This document shows positions 11,573 to 24,310 of a stretch of 64,000 nt of DNA, one piece after another (within the stretch, counting starts at the first letter, position 1; every line of letters begins with the position of its first letter). The stretch is from the NCBI GenBank assembly GCA_030549335.1, contig CM060188.1, forward strand, positions 992,001 through 1,056,000, in the 5' to 3' direction. The position numbers and the translations under genes were made by a program. The notes under the pieces were generated by a model, which saw only the letters and a list, made by a program, of their open reading frames with translations, was not told the DNA's origin and ran no database searches. This stretch comes from Pontederia crassipes. Its lineage: Eukaryota > Streptophyta > Magnoliopsida > Commelinales > Pontederiaceae.

Positions 11573-12266
11573 ATATTTTTAGAACCGGACCAATCATTGG
11601 ACTAGATTTATTATTATATCGTGGTTGGATCGATTCAATCGAGTTCGATCATGTTGAATTAGATTTGATTAAAATAATATTACTTATAATATTTCTAAAG
11701 ATATAATATAAGTTATATTATATAATATATGAATATTATACTAACAACCTATTAACAATATTAGAAATTTTTATAATATAATTTCATTTGTTAAAAGTTT
11801 TAATAATGATAAATAATAATTGTTAACATAAAAATATAAATAGATTATTATTAATTTAGTATCTATTATTAATAGTGATAGATGCTATATTAATAGATTT
11901 TATTTAGATTATTTTTATTTCTTTTTATTTAACACTTTTTTATTTCCTTTATTTTTGCCCTTTATTCAATTTTAAATACTTATTTTGTTATTTCAATTCC
12001 TATTTAATTTTATACATATGATTTTTCCTCCTCATTAACCTTCATTATATTCCTTTCTTTTTTTTTCTTTTTAACTTTTCTATTTTTATCATTTTTTTCA
12101 AAATTTAAATTGAATCGGGTCAACGGATTAATCAATTTTTTCGATTGAACCGAATTTTTTCTTGATTTAATATAAAAATTGATTTTGACATCCAACTGAA
12201 TCATTAGTCAGTTCGTGATTGAACCGGTTGAACCGCTCAATCCGATTCGATTTTGATAATATTGAT
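11573..12266 (+). mobile_element. hAT-like non-autonomous element with 8-bp target duplication
   Basis: The left end is ATATTTTTAGAACCGGACC and the right end is CGATTTTGATAATATTGAT. The flanks are TTATATTA (11565-11572) and TTATATTG (12267-12274), a 7/8 match, which fits a hAT insertion. The same family as 35621-36582. No transposase. Confidence 0.75.
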
Positions 12267-12274
12267 TTATATTG

Positions 12275-15200
12275 ATTTAATTTTATGAATAAAGCAAATC
12301 AAAACTACGAATTCTGAATATAATTAAACTCTACAGTAGCATTGGCGGGCCAAACGTGTATGATGGGGGAGCGTAGAAAATTAAATCGTCACTAAAATTT
12401 GGATAACAATATTTAGATCGTCTCTCGCAGTCACCTTACGGCTCGGCCATTCAAAATGGAAACCACTTTTTACATCGACTTAATCTTGAATCAAAATTTC
12501 CCAAACAAAATTTGATCTTCACATTGACTTAATCTTGAATCAAGTATAATTTTGTAAGCCCAAACTTTGTTTGGTTTTGAACTCCAAGCATAACAAGCAA
12601 GATGAAAAGAAGATAGTTTTCTTTTTTTTTTTTTTTTTGTCTTTGTCCTGTGGGTTGAAGAGTCCAAAAGTAGGCAGAGATCGGTCACCTACCGCTCATG
12701 CAACCAGAAGAAGAACAAAAGAAGTTAATCTCTCAAAATCATTCGAGAACACAACATTGTTAAATCATTTGACAAACACCCAACCTTCATGACAACGTAT
12801 TTTTATAATGGGCTATATATATATGTATGTATATAATTTTTTCTTGGGCTACATAAAGGTCCAAGACATTAATAAAAAACGAACATAAATATATGAAATT
12901 GAAATGATAGATAATTTATGTAGATAGAAATTCAAAGATATCTTTAGGTACAAATATGCTTCTCATTCCTTTGGAACTTCAAAGACTGTGTTTGATCGTG
13001 AATAGTTGAATTGATAAGTTATTTCGTGTGTTTAAATGGAGTAAAACATAATGATGAAGGACTAATAAAATTGATGTGATAAAAAAATAAATGTGATGAA
13101 ATATTATAAATAAAGAATATAAAATATAAATTTATCAATTATTATAAATAAAAATATAAATTATTTTTTTATGAAAATTTTTTGTTAAAAAGGTATTATT
13201 TAAATATAAAAATTAATTTAAATTATTTTTATTTAAGAAATATTATTTTTTAATAAAATGATAAGTAACAAACATTAATGTTTTATTATAAATATTTATA
13301 TTTAATAAATAAATTATTTTATATAAGAAAGGAAAAAATTATCGAAAAGAAATAAAAAAAGGTACGATTCCACCTCAATTAAAATTGGTTCCAACCCAAG
13401 TAATCTGGTTACATTACCAAATAGAGAAGAGTTTCATAAAGGTCACAACTATTTCATAATTTCAAAATATGAATTAATATGAAAAATCACTATTTATATT
13501 TTAATATCATAATAATATAAATACTTTAGGAGATCAAATAAAGTATTAACTATAAAATTAATATATATATATTATTAAATTTTAAAAAACTTTGGAGGGA
13601 GGGGCGCCGACTTATATGTCGGCCGGGATAGGAATAATGAAATAATCTTTTGCATGATATAATGTTTCGAAGAGACGTGATTTTTTCTCCCGACCAAAAA
13701 GGTCCGTCCAACTGCATATAATTTACACAAAAAAATGGAATTTTTTCGCTGATCAATTATGAATTTTTTTCGTCTATTACTTTCAAATTTTTCACAAATC
13801 TACTCTGAACTACGTAACTTTTTTCACTTAGCTTTAACTTTTCCGTTATTTATTAAAATTATTCGGGATAAGAAGTTAAATTTTTTAACTCAATATAATT
13901 TAAACTCAATATTTTGAAAAGAGAGACAGTCCATTTTTTTCTATTATTTTCGGTAGATCCTTTTTTTTCCCCAAATTATTTACTCTCGGCAAATATGACG
14001 CCACGTCATGTGAAGTACAACACGAAGAGGTCTTTCATTTGTACAGCAGAGGAGAGTGATGGCAAGGAAACAATTGACACTGTACACGCAGAAGATATCA
14101 AATTTGCTCCTTCCAATGCATGAAACGTGCTCTGTTTAAAAAGGAACGAGAATGGAAAAGGGGGAAAAAAAAAAGCGGACATAAAAGTTTGAACGCATGC
14201 ATGGAATTGCTCCAAAAGGTGGCCAACATTTATTTTCCACCTTCAAAACGAGCACACTTCTGAAAGCCATCACCATAATATGGTTTGCCTGCTCGTTGAG
14301 TGGGCGACACACTGAGGGCGCTGGCGCAGGGCAACGCAGCGCAGAATTCGCGCTTTCGGTCCCACGGCTCGGCGAATCCAGTCCACGTACGCGTTCCGGT
14401 AACAGGTGGAGTGGAGGAAGAGGAAGAGCAAGAGGAGGAGGAGGACGAAGACATGGAGAAAGTATCTATCAGAAAACAAAAACAGAGAAGATAAAACGGA
14501 GGAGGCAACAAAGAGAACAAAGGAGGCGGAGGTGGATCCACAGGAGCAGCGCAAGCTTTTGCTTTCGTTTTGCGTTTGTCCTTTGCGCGCACCCGCCTCC
14601 ATGTGAGCATTTGGTCCCATGGGTGAACCCCCCCACCTGCCTCCTCTTTGCGGGATGGGATCAGAGAGCACAGCGAGATATGTCCTCGCAAGCTTCTGAG
14701 GACATGAGGCATGGCCTAATCAGGACTTGTCCACTTCCTACTCAACAAAGTCTTTCCCCCCCGTAGCCATGATTGCTACTTGTGAAATCTCGACGAGTGC
14801 TCGCTCTGTTGAGCTTTCCACTTCAGCTGCCCAGCTTTTCCTGTGCTTGTGCCTCCCCCTCGTCAAGTTAAACAAACGACATTACCTCGATGCTTCATTA
14901 GGAAAGGGCTGCATGGGAAAGCTATGATTTCTTATGCGAGCGATTACAGACAATTACGGGCGCCCGACATGCACTTCGCATGCAGTCGCTGTCGGCGCAA
15001 CGTGACAATTCGGCTCTGCCCACTTGCTCCATGATCATGCACACCTCTCCTTCTGAAGATAGACTCGGCGCAGGGCGATTGCAGCCACTGATTTGATCCC
15101 ACTGCAAAAGGAATGGTCGCAGGCTCTGGTGTATTCTCCTTGTCTGAATTAATTCCGTGACAAAGGAAAGACGCAAAATGTTCCTGAATTGATTTTGTTC

Positions 15201-15840
15201 TTGTGTTCCAGGGTGGCCAAGTTTGTTCTTTTTCTTGTGCACAGTTATGTCCGAAAGGTCCTTACCGAAAAAAAAAATGTCCGAAAGGATCATGTGAAAT
15301 TTTTTTCCATTCAAAACTTTGAATGGATGCAGTGATTTTTGGAAGATGTCTCTGCTTTTAGCGTTGATCGTACGAGTGATTTGTCACAGGTCGCAAGGGA
15401 CAGGGAGGAGTTGCTTTCAGACATTGCTACATGACAACTCTGCAGCTTTCGCTGCCTGCTAATTAGGCAAGGGAATCGAAAGATGATATACACGGTGAAC
15501 GTTAACTCGTGCGAACAGAACTGCTCGTCAATCCACAATAATTTGGCCTCAACTTTCTTTTGAGTTTCCAGTGGCTAAAACGATTTCACCACATCTTTTC
15601 TTAAACTCAGATGCAGAAAACATATATATTTCAATAAATTCAAGCATTGGATCGTACAAGAAATTATTTTCTTTTTATATCAAAATCTGAAGTCGCTGAT
15701 CACAACTTTTTTTACAGGAAAGAGCCATAAAAAAGAACAAGATTTTTTTTTTTCAAAAAAAAGACTAGTTCACTGGAACATCTATACTAATTGCACTGTT
15801 TTCTCCTGCCACTACTACTTTAGGCTGCTGCAGTCTTCTA
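12275..15840. other. intergenic, no gene recognised
   Basis: Downstream of the MAKR gene. The stretch 14280-15070 is less AT-rich, with a purine-rich run (14403-14530), but none of its overlapping open frames looks like a protein. A transcript or regulatory region cannot be excluded. The rest is AT-rich with homopolymer runs. Confidence 0.5.
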
Positions 15841-16735
15841 TTACTTGCTGTCTTGATCCTGAAAATAGGATAAACGTGCACAGAACAAGTTAGAATCGAA
15901 CTCGACTACTAGTTATATTAGAAGGGTTGATCTAGAGAAGAAAATGGAATTCACAGGCAGAGAGGTTTCAGAAGCTTACGTTGGATCTTTTACAGTAGAG
16001 AATGGCATCAGAGATGGATATGTCCGCGTTGCTGCGGCACCACTCCATGCTAGAAAACGCGCTGCTTGATCTCGGAGAGCTCCGGGCAGAAACCTTGGAG
16101 CTCCTCTCCGGCTTCGGGGACGGCATCCTCAAGCTTTTAATCTTCTTGTACAACGCAATAAAAAACCGCAGATACTTTAACAGCAACTTCCTCGGAGGCT
16201 TGGCGGACAGGTTCCTGACGAGGGGCGACTTGATCTTTGCGCTGCCGCTCGAAGCATGACTCTTGTGTGACGAAGCCGACGAGCTCATCGAGCTCGGCGT
16301 GCTGTGAGCGGAATGGAAGGCCGGCGACGAGGCGGACGAGGCCGTTCGACTCGGAACCGAATCGAAGCAGCTCGAAGATTTGGACGAGTTGCGCTGCGCT
16401 GACTTGCCCGCGGGAGCTGCGGCCGCTGCGTCGAGGCGAGGCGGACTGGAGACCGCGCTGAATGGCAAGTGGTGGGCGTCGTCGAAGATTCGGTCCGCAT
16501 TGGCGCGCAGGGAAGACAGAGACGACGTCCATGGGAGGTCGAAGTCGAACTCGGTGCCGTCGACGGCGTGATCGCTGGTCGACCAGCGCATGGAGAGGAA
16601 GTGGGGGTCCATCTCGATGAAGGAGCCGACGTCGGAGCGGTGGCTGTCGCCGAGGAAGTCGAAGGATGGCTTGATGCTTATGAGCCAGCCATTGGAGAAG
16701 CTGTCGTTCGAGAACTGCTGCTGCGAGTTCTCCAT
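15841..16735 (-). CDS. MAKR-like protein (membrane-associated kinase regulator type)
   Basis: Exon 1 is 16735-15980. A GT donor follows, and a five-codon last exon (15858-15841, ending DQDSK and TAA) is joined across an intron of about 120 bp with a TTTTCAG acceptor, giving 257 residues. The N-terminus MENSQQQFSNDSFSNGWL followed by IKPS is typical of the MAKR6-like branch. Residues 112-172 are Ser-rich. Residues 179-203 (PPRKLLLKYLRFF, then KKIKSLR) are the basic, hydrophobic stretch that in MAKR/BKI1 proteins binds the plasma membrane. The C-terminus SISDAILYCKRSN matches the conserved end. MAKRs are membrane-released regulators of receptor kinases (established for BKI1 and MAKR4/5); the partner here is unknown. 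The start is the first ATG after a TATA box. The tiny last exon is inferred from splice signals. Confidence 0.8.
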
Positions 16736-16817
16736 GAGAGCACGAGCGTGAGGTATAATTCGGACGAAGGTGGAGGTCTTGCTGTTGAGATGTTTGAGGA
16801 GAAGGTGGACAAGGAGG

Positions 16818-16827
16818 TATTTATATA
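16818..16827 (-). promoter_or_regulatory. TATA box of the MAKR-like gene
   Basis: TATATAAATA on the minus strand, 83 bases upstream of the ATG at 16735, leaving room for a short 5' leader. Confidence 0.7.
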
Positions 16828-16873
16828 TCCTCCATGTGAGGCGGATTTGGAAGAAGAAACAAAGGCACCACAC

Positions 16874-17260
16874 ATATTGATATTATTTGTAAAATTAAAA
16901 TATATGTCAGTCATCGAAAAACAGATTGAAAAAAAAAAAAAACAAGCAATGCCCCACAACGTATTGTTTAACACAAAAAGGATGACGACTATGATGTGCT
17001 TGGCTTCTTTGAGGCATATTATTTTTTATAAGATTGTGAATTTTACAATTTTTAAAAAATAGTTAGTAAACACATGAGTCGTGTTCCTTTTTGTTCTATC
17101 TTATATATTATGCCACATTAAAGAGGGTTGGACTCGGATCATATATTAGTTCTTCGTGGTCTTCATGTTATAGAATAATGGCAAGCAGCCCGTTATCCTT
17201 TCCTTGTGTCATGAACAGATACCTCCATATGTTTCGATTTAAGAAAGTAATAAACATGGG

Positions 17261-17294
<34 letters not shown>

Positions 17295-17414
17295 CTGTTA
17301 TAAAACATTCAATAATAAGCAATTTAATTCTTCTTATTTGTTGTTGTCGAAGAAAGACATATCATGGACAGACACCCACACACAACCCAGTTGCATGCTT
17401 ATTGTTTATATTTA
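16874..17414. other. MAKR upstream region with (AT)n
   Basis: No gene recognised. Contains an (AT)n then (GT)n run at about 17260-17293. Confidence 0.6.
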
Positions 17415-18075
17415 ATTAAGAAGGTGACCAAGGTTTTGGTATTATTAACGATTTGATAAGCGGATAGTGGTTTGATAACGGACAACGATTTAACTAGCGG
17501 ATAGCGGATGATGATTAACAGTTAAATGTATATTTGATGAATTTAATGATAGAATTAGTTGATAAATATAAAATAACATAATTGGATATATGATAAACTA
17601 TTTAATTCAAACACTATATAAATTCTATTATAATATAATAAATAAATTATTTGTATCTCAATAAAATAAAATAAAATTTCACAATTAACTTTGTTGTTAA
17701 AGTATATAAAAATTTATATTGACAATAAATTTTATATAGTGCATACATGATATAAAAAAATTAATTATTTGATTATTTTTTTATTCAGTGTTAACATATA
17801 AATAATTTGTAATTAATTAAGCATAAATATAAAAAGAAATATAGTTAAATGATGATAAAATAAAAAAAAGAAAATAATAAGATAAATTGAGAAACAAATA
17901 ATGTATTCAAATAAGGGTATAATTAAAAAAAATATAAATCGCTAACCTGCTAAACGTTAGCAAAAATAATTTTTCAATATTTCCAAATGAAATGTTAAAT
18001 GCTATTTATTTTTTTCATTTATCAAATACAAATTAATGTTTAAATCGCTAAATACAATGTTAATTTTGGTGTTGC
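17415..18075. mobile_element. AT-rich repeat, copy 1 of a dispersed family
   Basis: This aligns along its length with 46240-46915: both start GGTATTATTAACGATTTG/GGCATTATTAACAATTTG, share TTAGTTGATGAATATAAAATAA-type blocks and end in TTTGGTGTTGC. Non-coding; probably a MITE, superfamily unknown. Confidence 0.6.
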
Positions 18076-18130
18076 AAAAAAAAAACGCCCAAGAAACAGG
18101 AACAAAAACATGGAAGAAAACGAAATTAAG

Positions 18131-20471
18131 TGTAACGTTCTGAGACCCACATGACTATCACGTGCTCAGAGTCGTCTCACAGACGCTACGCAATTCTATA
18201 TGAAATAATTTTACGAAAAATAAACTCTATAAAAGACGGAAATAATAATAAGATCGTCTAACAATATATAATGTCAAGGAGCTGAAAACGTTAATGACTC
18301 CACCATACTAAATACGCGAAAAATAAAAAACTAATACAATAATCTAGTAGGACTAAATCATATATCATGTGCAACATCTCTGTCACTGAGCCTGACCACC
18401 TGCATCACCATCTTCTATCATCTCACCTACATAAATCTAGATGCAGGGAAAAACTCATGAGTATAAAAATACTCAGTATGTAGGGTCTAACCATAACAAT
18501 AAATAATAAATCAATGGTGCTAAAAAATCAGTAATCAATAAGGAACAATAATCAATAGAGCACAGGATGACAATATAAGGAGAGATCAATAATAGAACAA
18601 TATCAATAAGACCATGAGTCAATAAAAGGGATCAGGTAAGAGATCAATGGACCAATCATTATCAATTATCAACTATGCCTGATCACCATGACACCTATCC
18701 AATTTAATAAACTTTTTATTATCTATATATAAGGTCATCGGCCAATACTAATTTATATTCAATTCAATAAGCGGAGGCAAAGTCAATTAATGCCAAAATC
18801 TGAATGACCAAGACTCAATTCAATTTTATTCAATTTTGAATTTCAATTCAATAGGGAGCGCTCAGTCAATAAAGGGAATCTCCATATCTCTTTCATGTAG
18901 GTCAATAGGAGATCAAACCACGGCAAGTCGCCCTCCAATAGTAACGCTAACAATAGCTTCGTAATGGCGGAGGACCATGACCATCACAGGACAATCATAG
19001 CTTCCCTAAAGAATGACGTCTCAAACCTTTAGGTACACTCTGTCCCATACAATCCGATAATAATAATGGCTCATGGGGCTTAGAGACAATCAGAGAACAG
19101 ACTCAACAGTTTTTATCTTTTATCTTATTTAACATAAAGACTTATCTTTAATAATTAACTTTAGGTTAGACAAAGACCCAATCAGAAAAAAACTACTAGA
19201 TCAACATCATAAGGGATCACACGATATGATAGAATAATAATAACAAAAATCTCAAATCAAATCTGAAAGATATAATGAGGACAGATCTGTTTGTGATATG
19301 ATCAGGGACGATCAGAAATAATAAATTATGATAACTATTCAATTATCTATAACAATTTTTCTAAAATTACAATTTTGTCCCCAGAACCCGGTCCGCGTCG
19401 AGGTGAAACCCGGGCCGTGTTCGAAAATGTCCAATATCACCTCGGTCAGGAAAAACTCGAACCGAATTGGGTGTGAACCCGAGCTGAGTTTGCTAGTTCA
19501 TGCCCGCATTCATGCCTCGATTCAACACGGATCGCGTCCGAAGAAAATGGACCGTGTCATCGGAAAACTCGGGCCGCGTCATCGGTAACTTGGTCCGCGT
19601 CCGACCATACTCCCATACACATCAACGTGGTTCGAGTTTTATTGAACTCGAGCCGTGTTTACCTGAACTCGGGCCATGTCGGCCTCAACTCGGACCGTGA
19701 TGGCCGGAACCCGACTCGGGTTCAGTTGCCAACGGGAAAATGCATCTTGACATAATTTTTTGGCCACCATAACTATGTCATACGAAGTTCAAACTATGCA
19801 TATGATATATCAATGAAATTTTGGTACAGAGGAGAAGAGATTAGGGTTCCATATCGCGAAAAACCGATGACATAGGAATTCCCTCTACGTACCTAAAGTT
19901 GGCTGAAAAACTAACTGAATTTCCTTCTCTGAAAATTTACACGAACGCCGAACTTTGGCCGACAATTGCTCTCTGTCATCGTTCCGAAACTCGCACCCAC
20001 CACCTGAAACTTCTTCTCCTATGTGCCGACTTCGAAACCAGCCATCGTGTGTTCTCGAGGGTGCCTCGGTTCACGTGCAAATGAGAGGAAAAGAAAGCTT
20101 ATGGACAGAATTCCGTTTGATAGAAAAAGAGATTTCAGCCACCCTTTAATGCCTATTTATAGGTGCAGATTTTGAATATCAATTCTATTAGGCCTTGGAC
20201 TCCTTTAAAATTAATCTTGACAATCCATCAATAACTAATCACTTCTTAATTATTTAAATTTATTTAAATCCGAATTTACATCATAAATCCATGCTTATCT
20301 TCATAATAATTCTAGTTTTATTTAAAGTCTATCATCTTTCTCCTATCTTATCTCATAATTTTCATCAATTTCTGAATTATTTAATTTTAAAATATTAACA
20401 TTAGAATTTTCAGATCTATTAAATAAAAATAAATATCCTTTATTTATTTTCTAAAAATCTGAGTCGTTACA
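18131..20471 (-). mobile_element. solo LTR (2341 bp), family 1, minus orientation
   Basis: It starts TGTAACG, ends CGTTACA, and is flanked on both sides by TTAAG (18126-18130, 20472-20476), a 5-bp target duplication. Orientation is set by a CTATAAATA box on the minus strand (20154-20161) and by a block shared with the plus-strand LTR at 22256-24802 (TCGGCCAAAGT ... TTTTTC(A/C)A(G/A)CCAAC ... CGCGATATGGA). No gag-pol is beside it, so it is a recombined solo LTR. The long TGTAAC...GTTACA LTR type is typical of plant gypsy-like elements (inference). Part 19380-19730 is an array of degenerate AACTCGGGCCGTGT-like units. Confidence 0.88.
20154..20161 (-). promoter_or_regulatory. LTR core promoter (TATA)
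   Basis: TATAAATA on the minus strand inside solo LTR 1. The neighbouring TTTATAGGTGCAGA on the plus strand is shared with the LTR at 25996-27805. Confidence 0.6.
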
Positions 20472-20476
20472 TTAAG

Positions 20477-22250
20477 TCGGTCCATTAGATTCACAAACCT
20501 TTTATCCTTTCTTGATAATTGATACCATGGACGTGAAATTAATATCTGCAATCCGTGTTGTTCAGAGACATACTTGTTTAAAGAATCAAATAACCACTAT
20601 TTTAAATTCATGCCAAAAGTAAAAGGACGACTGCGGCCATAATAAGTTGGTCGGATCACAAAGTTAGGGACAGGATCTAGGCATATGTTCTCTATTAGAA
20701 TATGCACCTTTAACGTGCATGTCAGACTCAGCACTCATCGTATACCTTTGTTTGCTTTATTCAAAAACAGAAAGAAGCATAAGAAAAATCTGAAGGATTT
20801 TTTTAATTCACCCACTCAATTTAAATACTGTACTGATTGGATGAACTAAGCGGAAATCCCAATCCTGTTTGTGACCCCGACAATGGGAAGAACAGAGTCT
20901 TTCGTTAATTATTTCGGTTGGTTCTGGTAGTTGAGAAATCAGCGAAACACTCCGGTTCCAAGAACTTGCTGAATGGACTTGAATAAAGCATACTGCAGAT
21001 CAGAACATTTGATCTGACATTTAATGAATAAATTATAACTGTGGCTGCCAATAGTAACATAATATAAGCATTTCTGGGAGGAAAAAGGAAGAAAACAAAG
21101 CTTATCTTAACTAGATGATCCCTCTCTCCATCCCTCATGGCGTGCACTGGGCTGCTGTATTATAACAATTAAGTACATTCCAGAGAGAGGAATTACAGTG
21201 ACACTCCTAATGCAATAATATGTATTATCTGATGCAATGATGCACGCCTTTGTTATTTTGTAGGTCCTTACTGCACGCCTTTTTTCTCTTTCTTCACTCT
21301 TCCTTTTTTTTTTCCCCTCTCTCTCTTCATTCTTTTTCCATGCATTGTAGGCCCTTAATTCCAATTGTTGTTCCTTGATGACTGAAAGGAAATGGAGGAG
21401 GGTCAACTGCATTAGATTCCTCTGTTCTTGTTTGTTTCCTCGCTCTGAGTGGACAGCTCCCAGATGGGGCAACCTTTGCCGCAATGCCGTTCAACCTGAT
21501 CATAATTCCTGCAACAACAGTGGAAAAAAATCAGAGAAAGATCGATTATTGATGAACGCTGAGAAGGCATGGATTTTGGCATGTAGTGTGTGGAAGCTTT
21601 TGTCAAAGACTATTTGTGCTCCCTCAACTACTTGCTCAAGGACGAATCATCCAGGATGCGTTCATGACCCGCACCCCCTGTCTTCGTGAAACATTTGAGG
21701 AACACAAGGAGGCCATGTATCCAGTGCAGCAAATGATGCCTTTCAAGACAATTAATCATGAGGATTTGCATGCATGCTTTGAGGAAAGGCAATTGTAGCT
21801 TTCTTTTGTCTTTGTTTCTTTTCTTCTTTTCCAAATCCGGTCTTTGTCCATTGATTTTCTTCTGAGAATTATTTTAGAACCAAAGAAAATTGATGTAAAT
21901 GTATGCCAGTAAAAGCCGACCTCACCTAGTGGGTAATGTTTTGTTGTTGTTGTTGTTGTTGTTGTATGTCAGTAAAAGACGCTCATGACTCATTGTTAAG
22001 ACGTTGGCATAGTAGATTTGTAGTCAGCATGAACACTAACTTTGACCCGTAATTGCCATCGTTTGGATCACCGTTCCAACTCTCGACACTACCAAATAGT
22101 GAGGGAAAACACTCTAATTCTCCTTAGTTGTCTCTTCTCTTTTATGGCTAGACTCGGATATCTTGGAATGCAAGTTTACTTTAGAACAACATCCAAGCAT
22201 TTTGTCTCAAGCTTGAAGATACTTTACATCAGGTCACTTCGGAATTAAAG
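20477..22250. other. unique-looking DNA between two solo LTRs
   Basis: Less AT-rich than its surroundings, with several medium open frames on both strands (for example 21107-21484 minus and 21586-21798 plus). None matches a family I know and no splice model convinced me. A diverged or non-coding gene is possible. It contains the LINE stub at 21916-21963. Confidence 0.5.
21916..21963 (+). mobile_element. 48-bp RTE LINE stub with target duplication
   Basis: The sequence CCGACCTCACCTAGTGGG then a (TTG)n tail matches the last ~48 bases of the RTE LINE at 1699-3169, read on that element's sense strand. It is flanked by GTATGCCAGTAAAAG (21901-21915) and GTATGTCAGTAAAAG (21964-21978), a 15-bp duplication with one mismatch. 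This is an extreme 5' truncation. Confidence 0.88.
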
Positions 22251-22590
22251 CACAATGTAACACCCACGATTTCATCAAAGGTAATATTGTAATTTTATAA
22301 TTCAATTAAAATATTTGATGAAAATAAAAAAATAAAATAAAGGTATAGTTTGGTTAACATAAGTTACTAATAAAAGATGAAGATAGAGTTTGATTGAGAT
22401 AAGTTATGGATGAGATAAAAAGAAATTTGAGTAGAGATAAATTTTTGATACTTCTGATTATAGAATAATTAGTGAAATTCGAATTTAATTAAATTTGAAT
22501 ATTTAAGAGATGATAAATAATGATGGATGATCATGATTGATAAAAAAATAACCTAAGGCTCAATAAAAGTAAAAAATCTTAGTTGAAAGC

Positions 22591-22598
22591 TATAAATA
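22591..22598 (+). promoter_or_regulatory. LTR core promoter (TATA)
   Basis: TATAAATA in solo LTR 2, in the same relative place as the minus-strand box at 20154-20161. Confidence 0.6.
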
Positions 22599-23754
22599 AG
22601 GTCTAAAGGGCGGCTAGAAAGTATGATTTGCCTTCACAAAATTTCTGCAAGAGAATCTTATTTTTCTCCTTCGTTTTCTCACAACCTGGGATACTTGAGA
22701 GCACGTGCGATATATCGTTTCTAAGCTGCGACAGAAGAAAAAAAGATCCAAGTGATAGTCGAAGGTTTTTGGACGTCAATAAGGAGTAATCATCGGCCAA
22801 AGTCGTGATATTCGTGCATATTTTCAACAGAGAAACTTCAGTTGATTTTTCAACCAACTTAAGGTACATATGGGATCCCATGGCGTTGGTTTTCCGCGAT
22901 ATGGACCCTCAGAACCCTTGACTTAAGTACTGACTATTGTATAAATGAATTGTAAATTAAATTGCATGGATAATCACATAAAAAATAGGATCAAAAGTTG
23001 TGTTGAGAAGACCACTTCTCGATGACGGTAGAATTCGGCCCGGGTTCTGCTATGCCCGACTCGGATTCCTTGGAATTCGGGTGACGATCGAATTGGTCCA
23101 GATCAAGTTCGTAAGAACTCGGTTCAAGTTGCAAGGTGCGCGGCCCGAGTTTTGTAACCCGAGCACGACGCGAATAAATTATTAAGAATCCAGACCAGGT
23201 CTGACTTGCTTAGCTTGGGTTTCGTTAATGTTATTGGATAAACCAAAGTTAAATAGGATTCAGACCGGGTTTCAAATAGTCCAGCTCGGGTTCCTTGATG
23301 AAGATGATATCATATCAAAGAATCAAAGTGACTCGGCCCGAATTATGTCAGACCCGACCCGAGTTGGACATGAAATGAGTTTAAAAAATCAGAAGCCGAT
23401 CCGGCCCGGGTTGTTTTCCACCCGGCTCAAGCTCTGTTGAATACGGATTGGAATTGATATGGAAATTGTATGAACCGGCCCGGGTTCTATCCCACCTAGT
23501 CCAAGTTCTGGAGTTCGAAAAAGGAGTTTTTAAGTTATTAAAGTATGATTGTGCTATTATTTATATCTGATCATATTATTATGATATTGATCTTTTTGTG
23601 ATGATATTGATCTTACGATTATGATATATTGATTGATGCCTTGTGCATCCAAGATTAGAAAGAAAGTTTAAATGAAAGTAAAGATAGACGTCATAAGTTA
23701 ATCAAGATAAAAAATGAAAGTTACCTAAAAATCGGGAGAGCTCTCAAAACAACT

Positions 23755-24310
23755 TTTATGGTTGAAGCAGCCCTTGTGATTGAAGCATCCATCGTGATTG
23801 AAGTATTAAGCAGCCTTTATGGTTGAAGCAACCCTTGTGGTTAAAGTAGTCCTCATGGTTGAAGTATTGAATAACTTTTATAGTTGAAGCAGCCTTTGTG
23901 GTTGAAGCAGTCCTTGTGGTTGAAGTATTGAGCAGCCTTTATAGTTGAAGTATAAGAAAGATTAATTGATTGTTAAAGATTAAAGATAATTGCAACCTTT
24001 ATGATTGAAGAATAAGAATGGATGATTGATCGATATTGAATTATTAATGTTAATGATAGTTGAATCGAAATTGCAGCTTCTTTGGTTAAAGTATAAAGAG
24101 ATAATTAATAAAAAAGAATAATTGAATTGCAGCCTTCGTGGTTGATGTATGATAAAAGATTATTAAATTACAACATTTATAGTTGAAGTAAAGTAAAGTA
24201 AAGTAAAGTAAAGATTGAATGATTTTTAAGATAATTGATTACAACCCATAAGATTGACGATATTGATAATGAAATTGTTATTGCCAACCGTTATAGTTGA
24301 TGATAAGGGA
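23755..24310 (+). repeat. degenerate tandem repeat inside solo LTR 2
   Basis: Units of about 20-30 bp built on GGTTGAAGCAGCCTTTGTG recur about a dozen times with decay to the right. A (AAAGT)n run sits at about 24186-24213. Confidence 0.85.

Noticed and set aside
13550-13756. Short GC-rich hairpin GCGCCGACTTATATGTCGGC as a possible terminator or ncRNA
   Set aside because: A single small hairpin in AT-rich eukaryotic intergenic DNA with no supporting transcript signal.
14197-14766. Overlapping frames of 130-189 codons on both strands
   Set aside because: All arise from a purine-rich, less AT-rich stretch; there is low-complexity R/E/K or L/S/F text and no family match or splice signals.
16002-17062. 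Plus-strand and alternate-frame ORFs over the MAKR-like gene
   Set aside because: GC-rich exon shadows; only the minus frame from 16735 gives family motifs and has a TATA box and splice sites.
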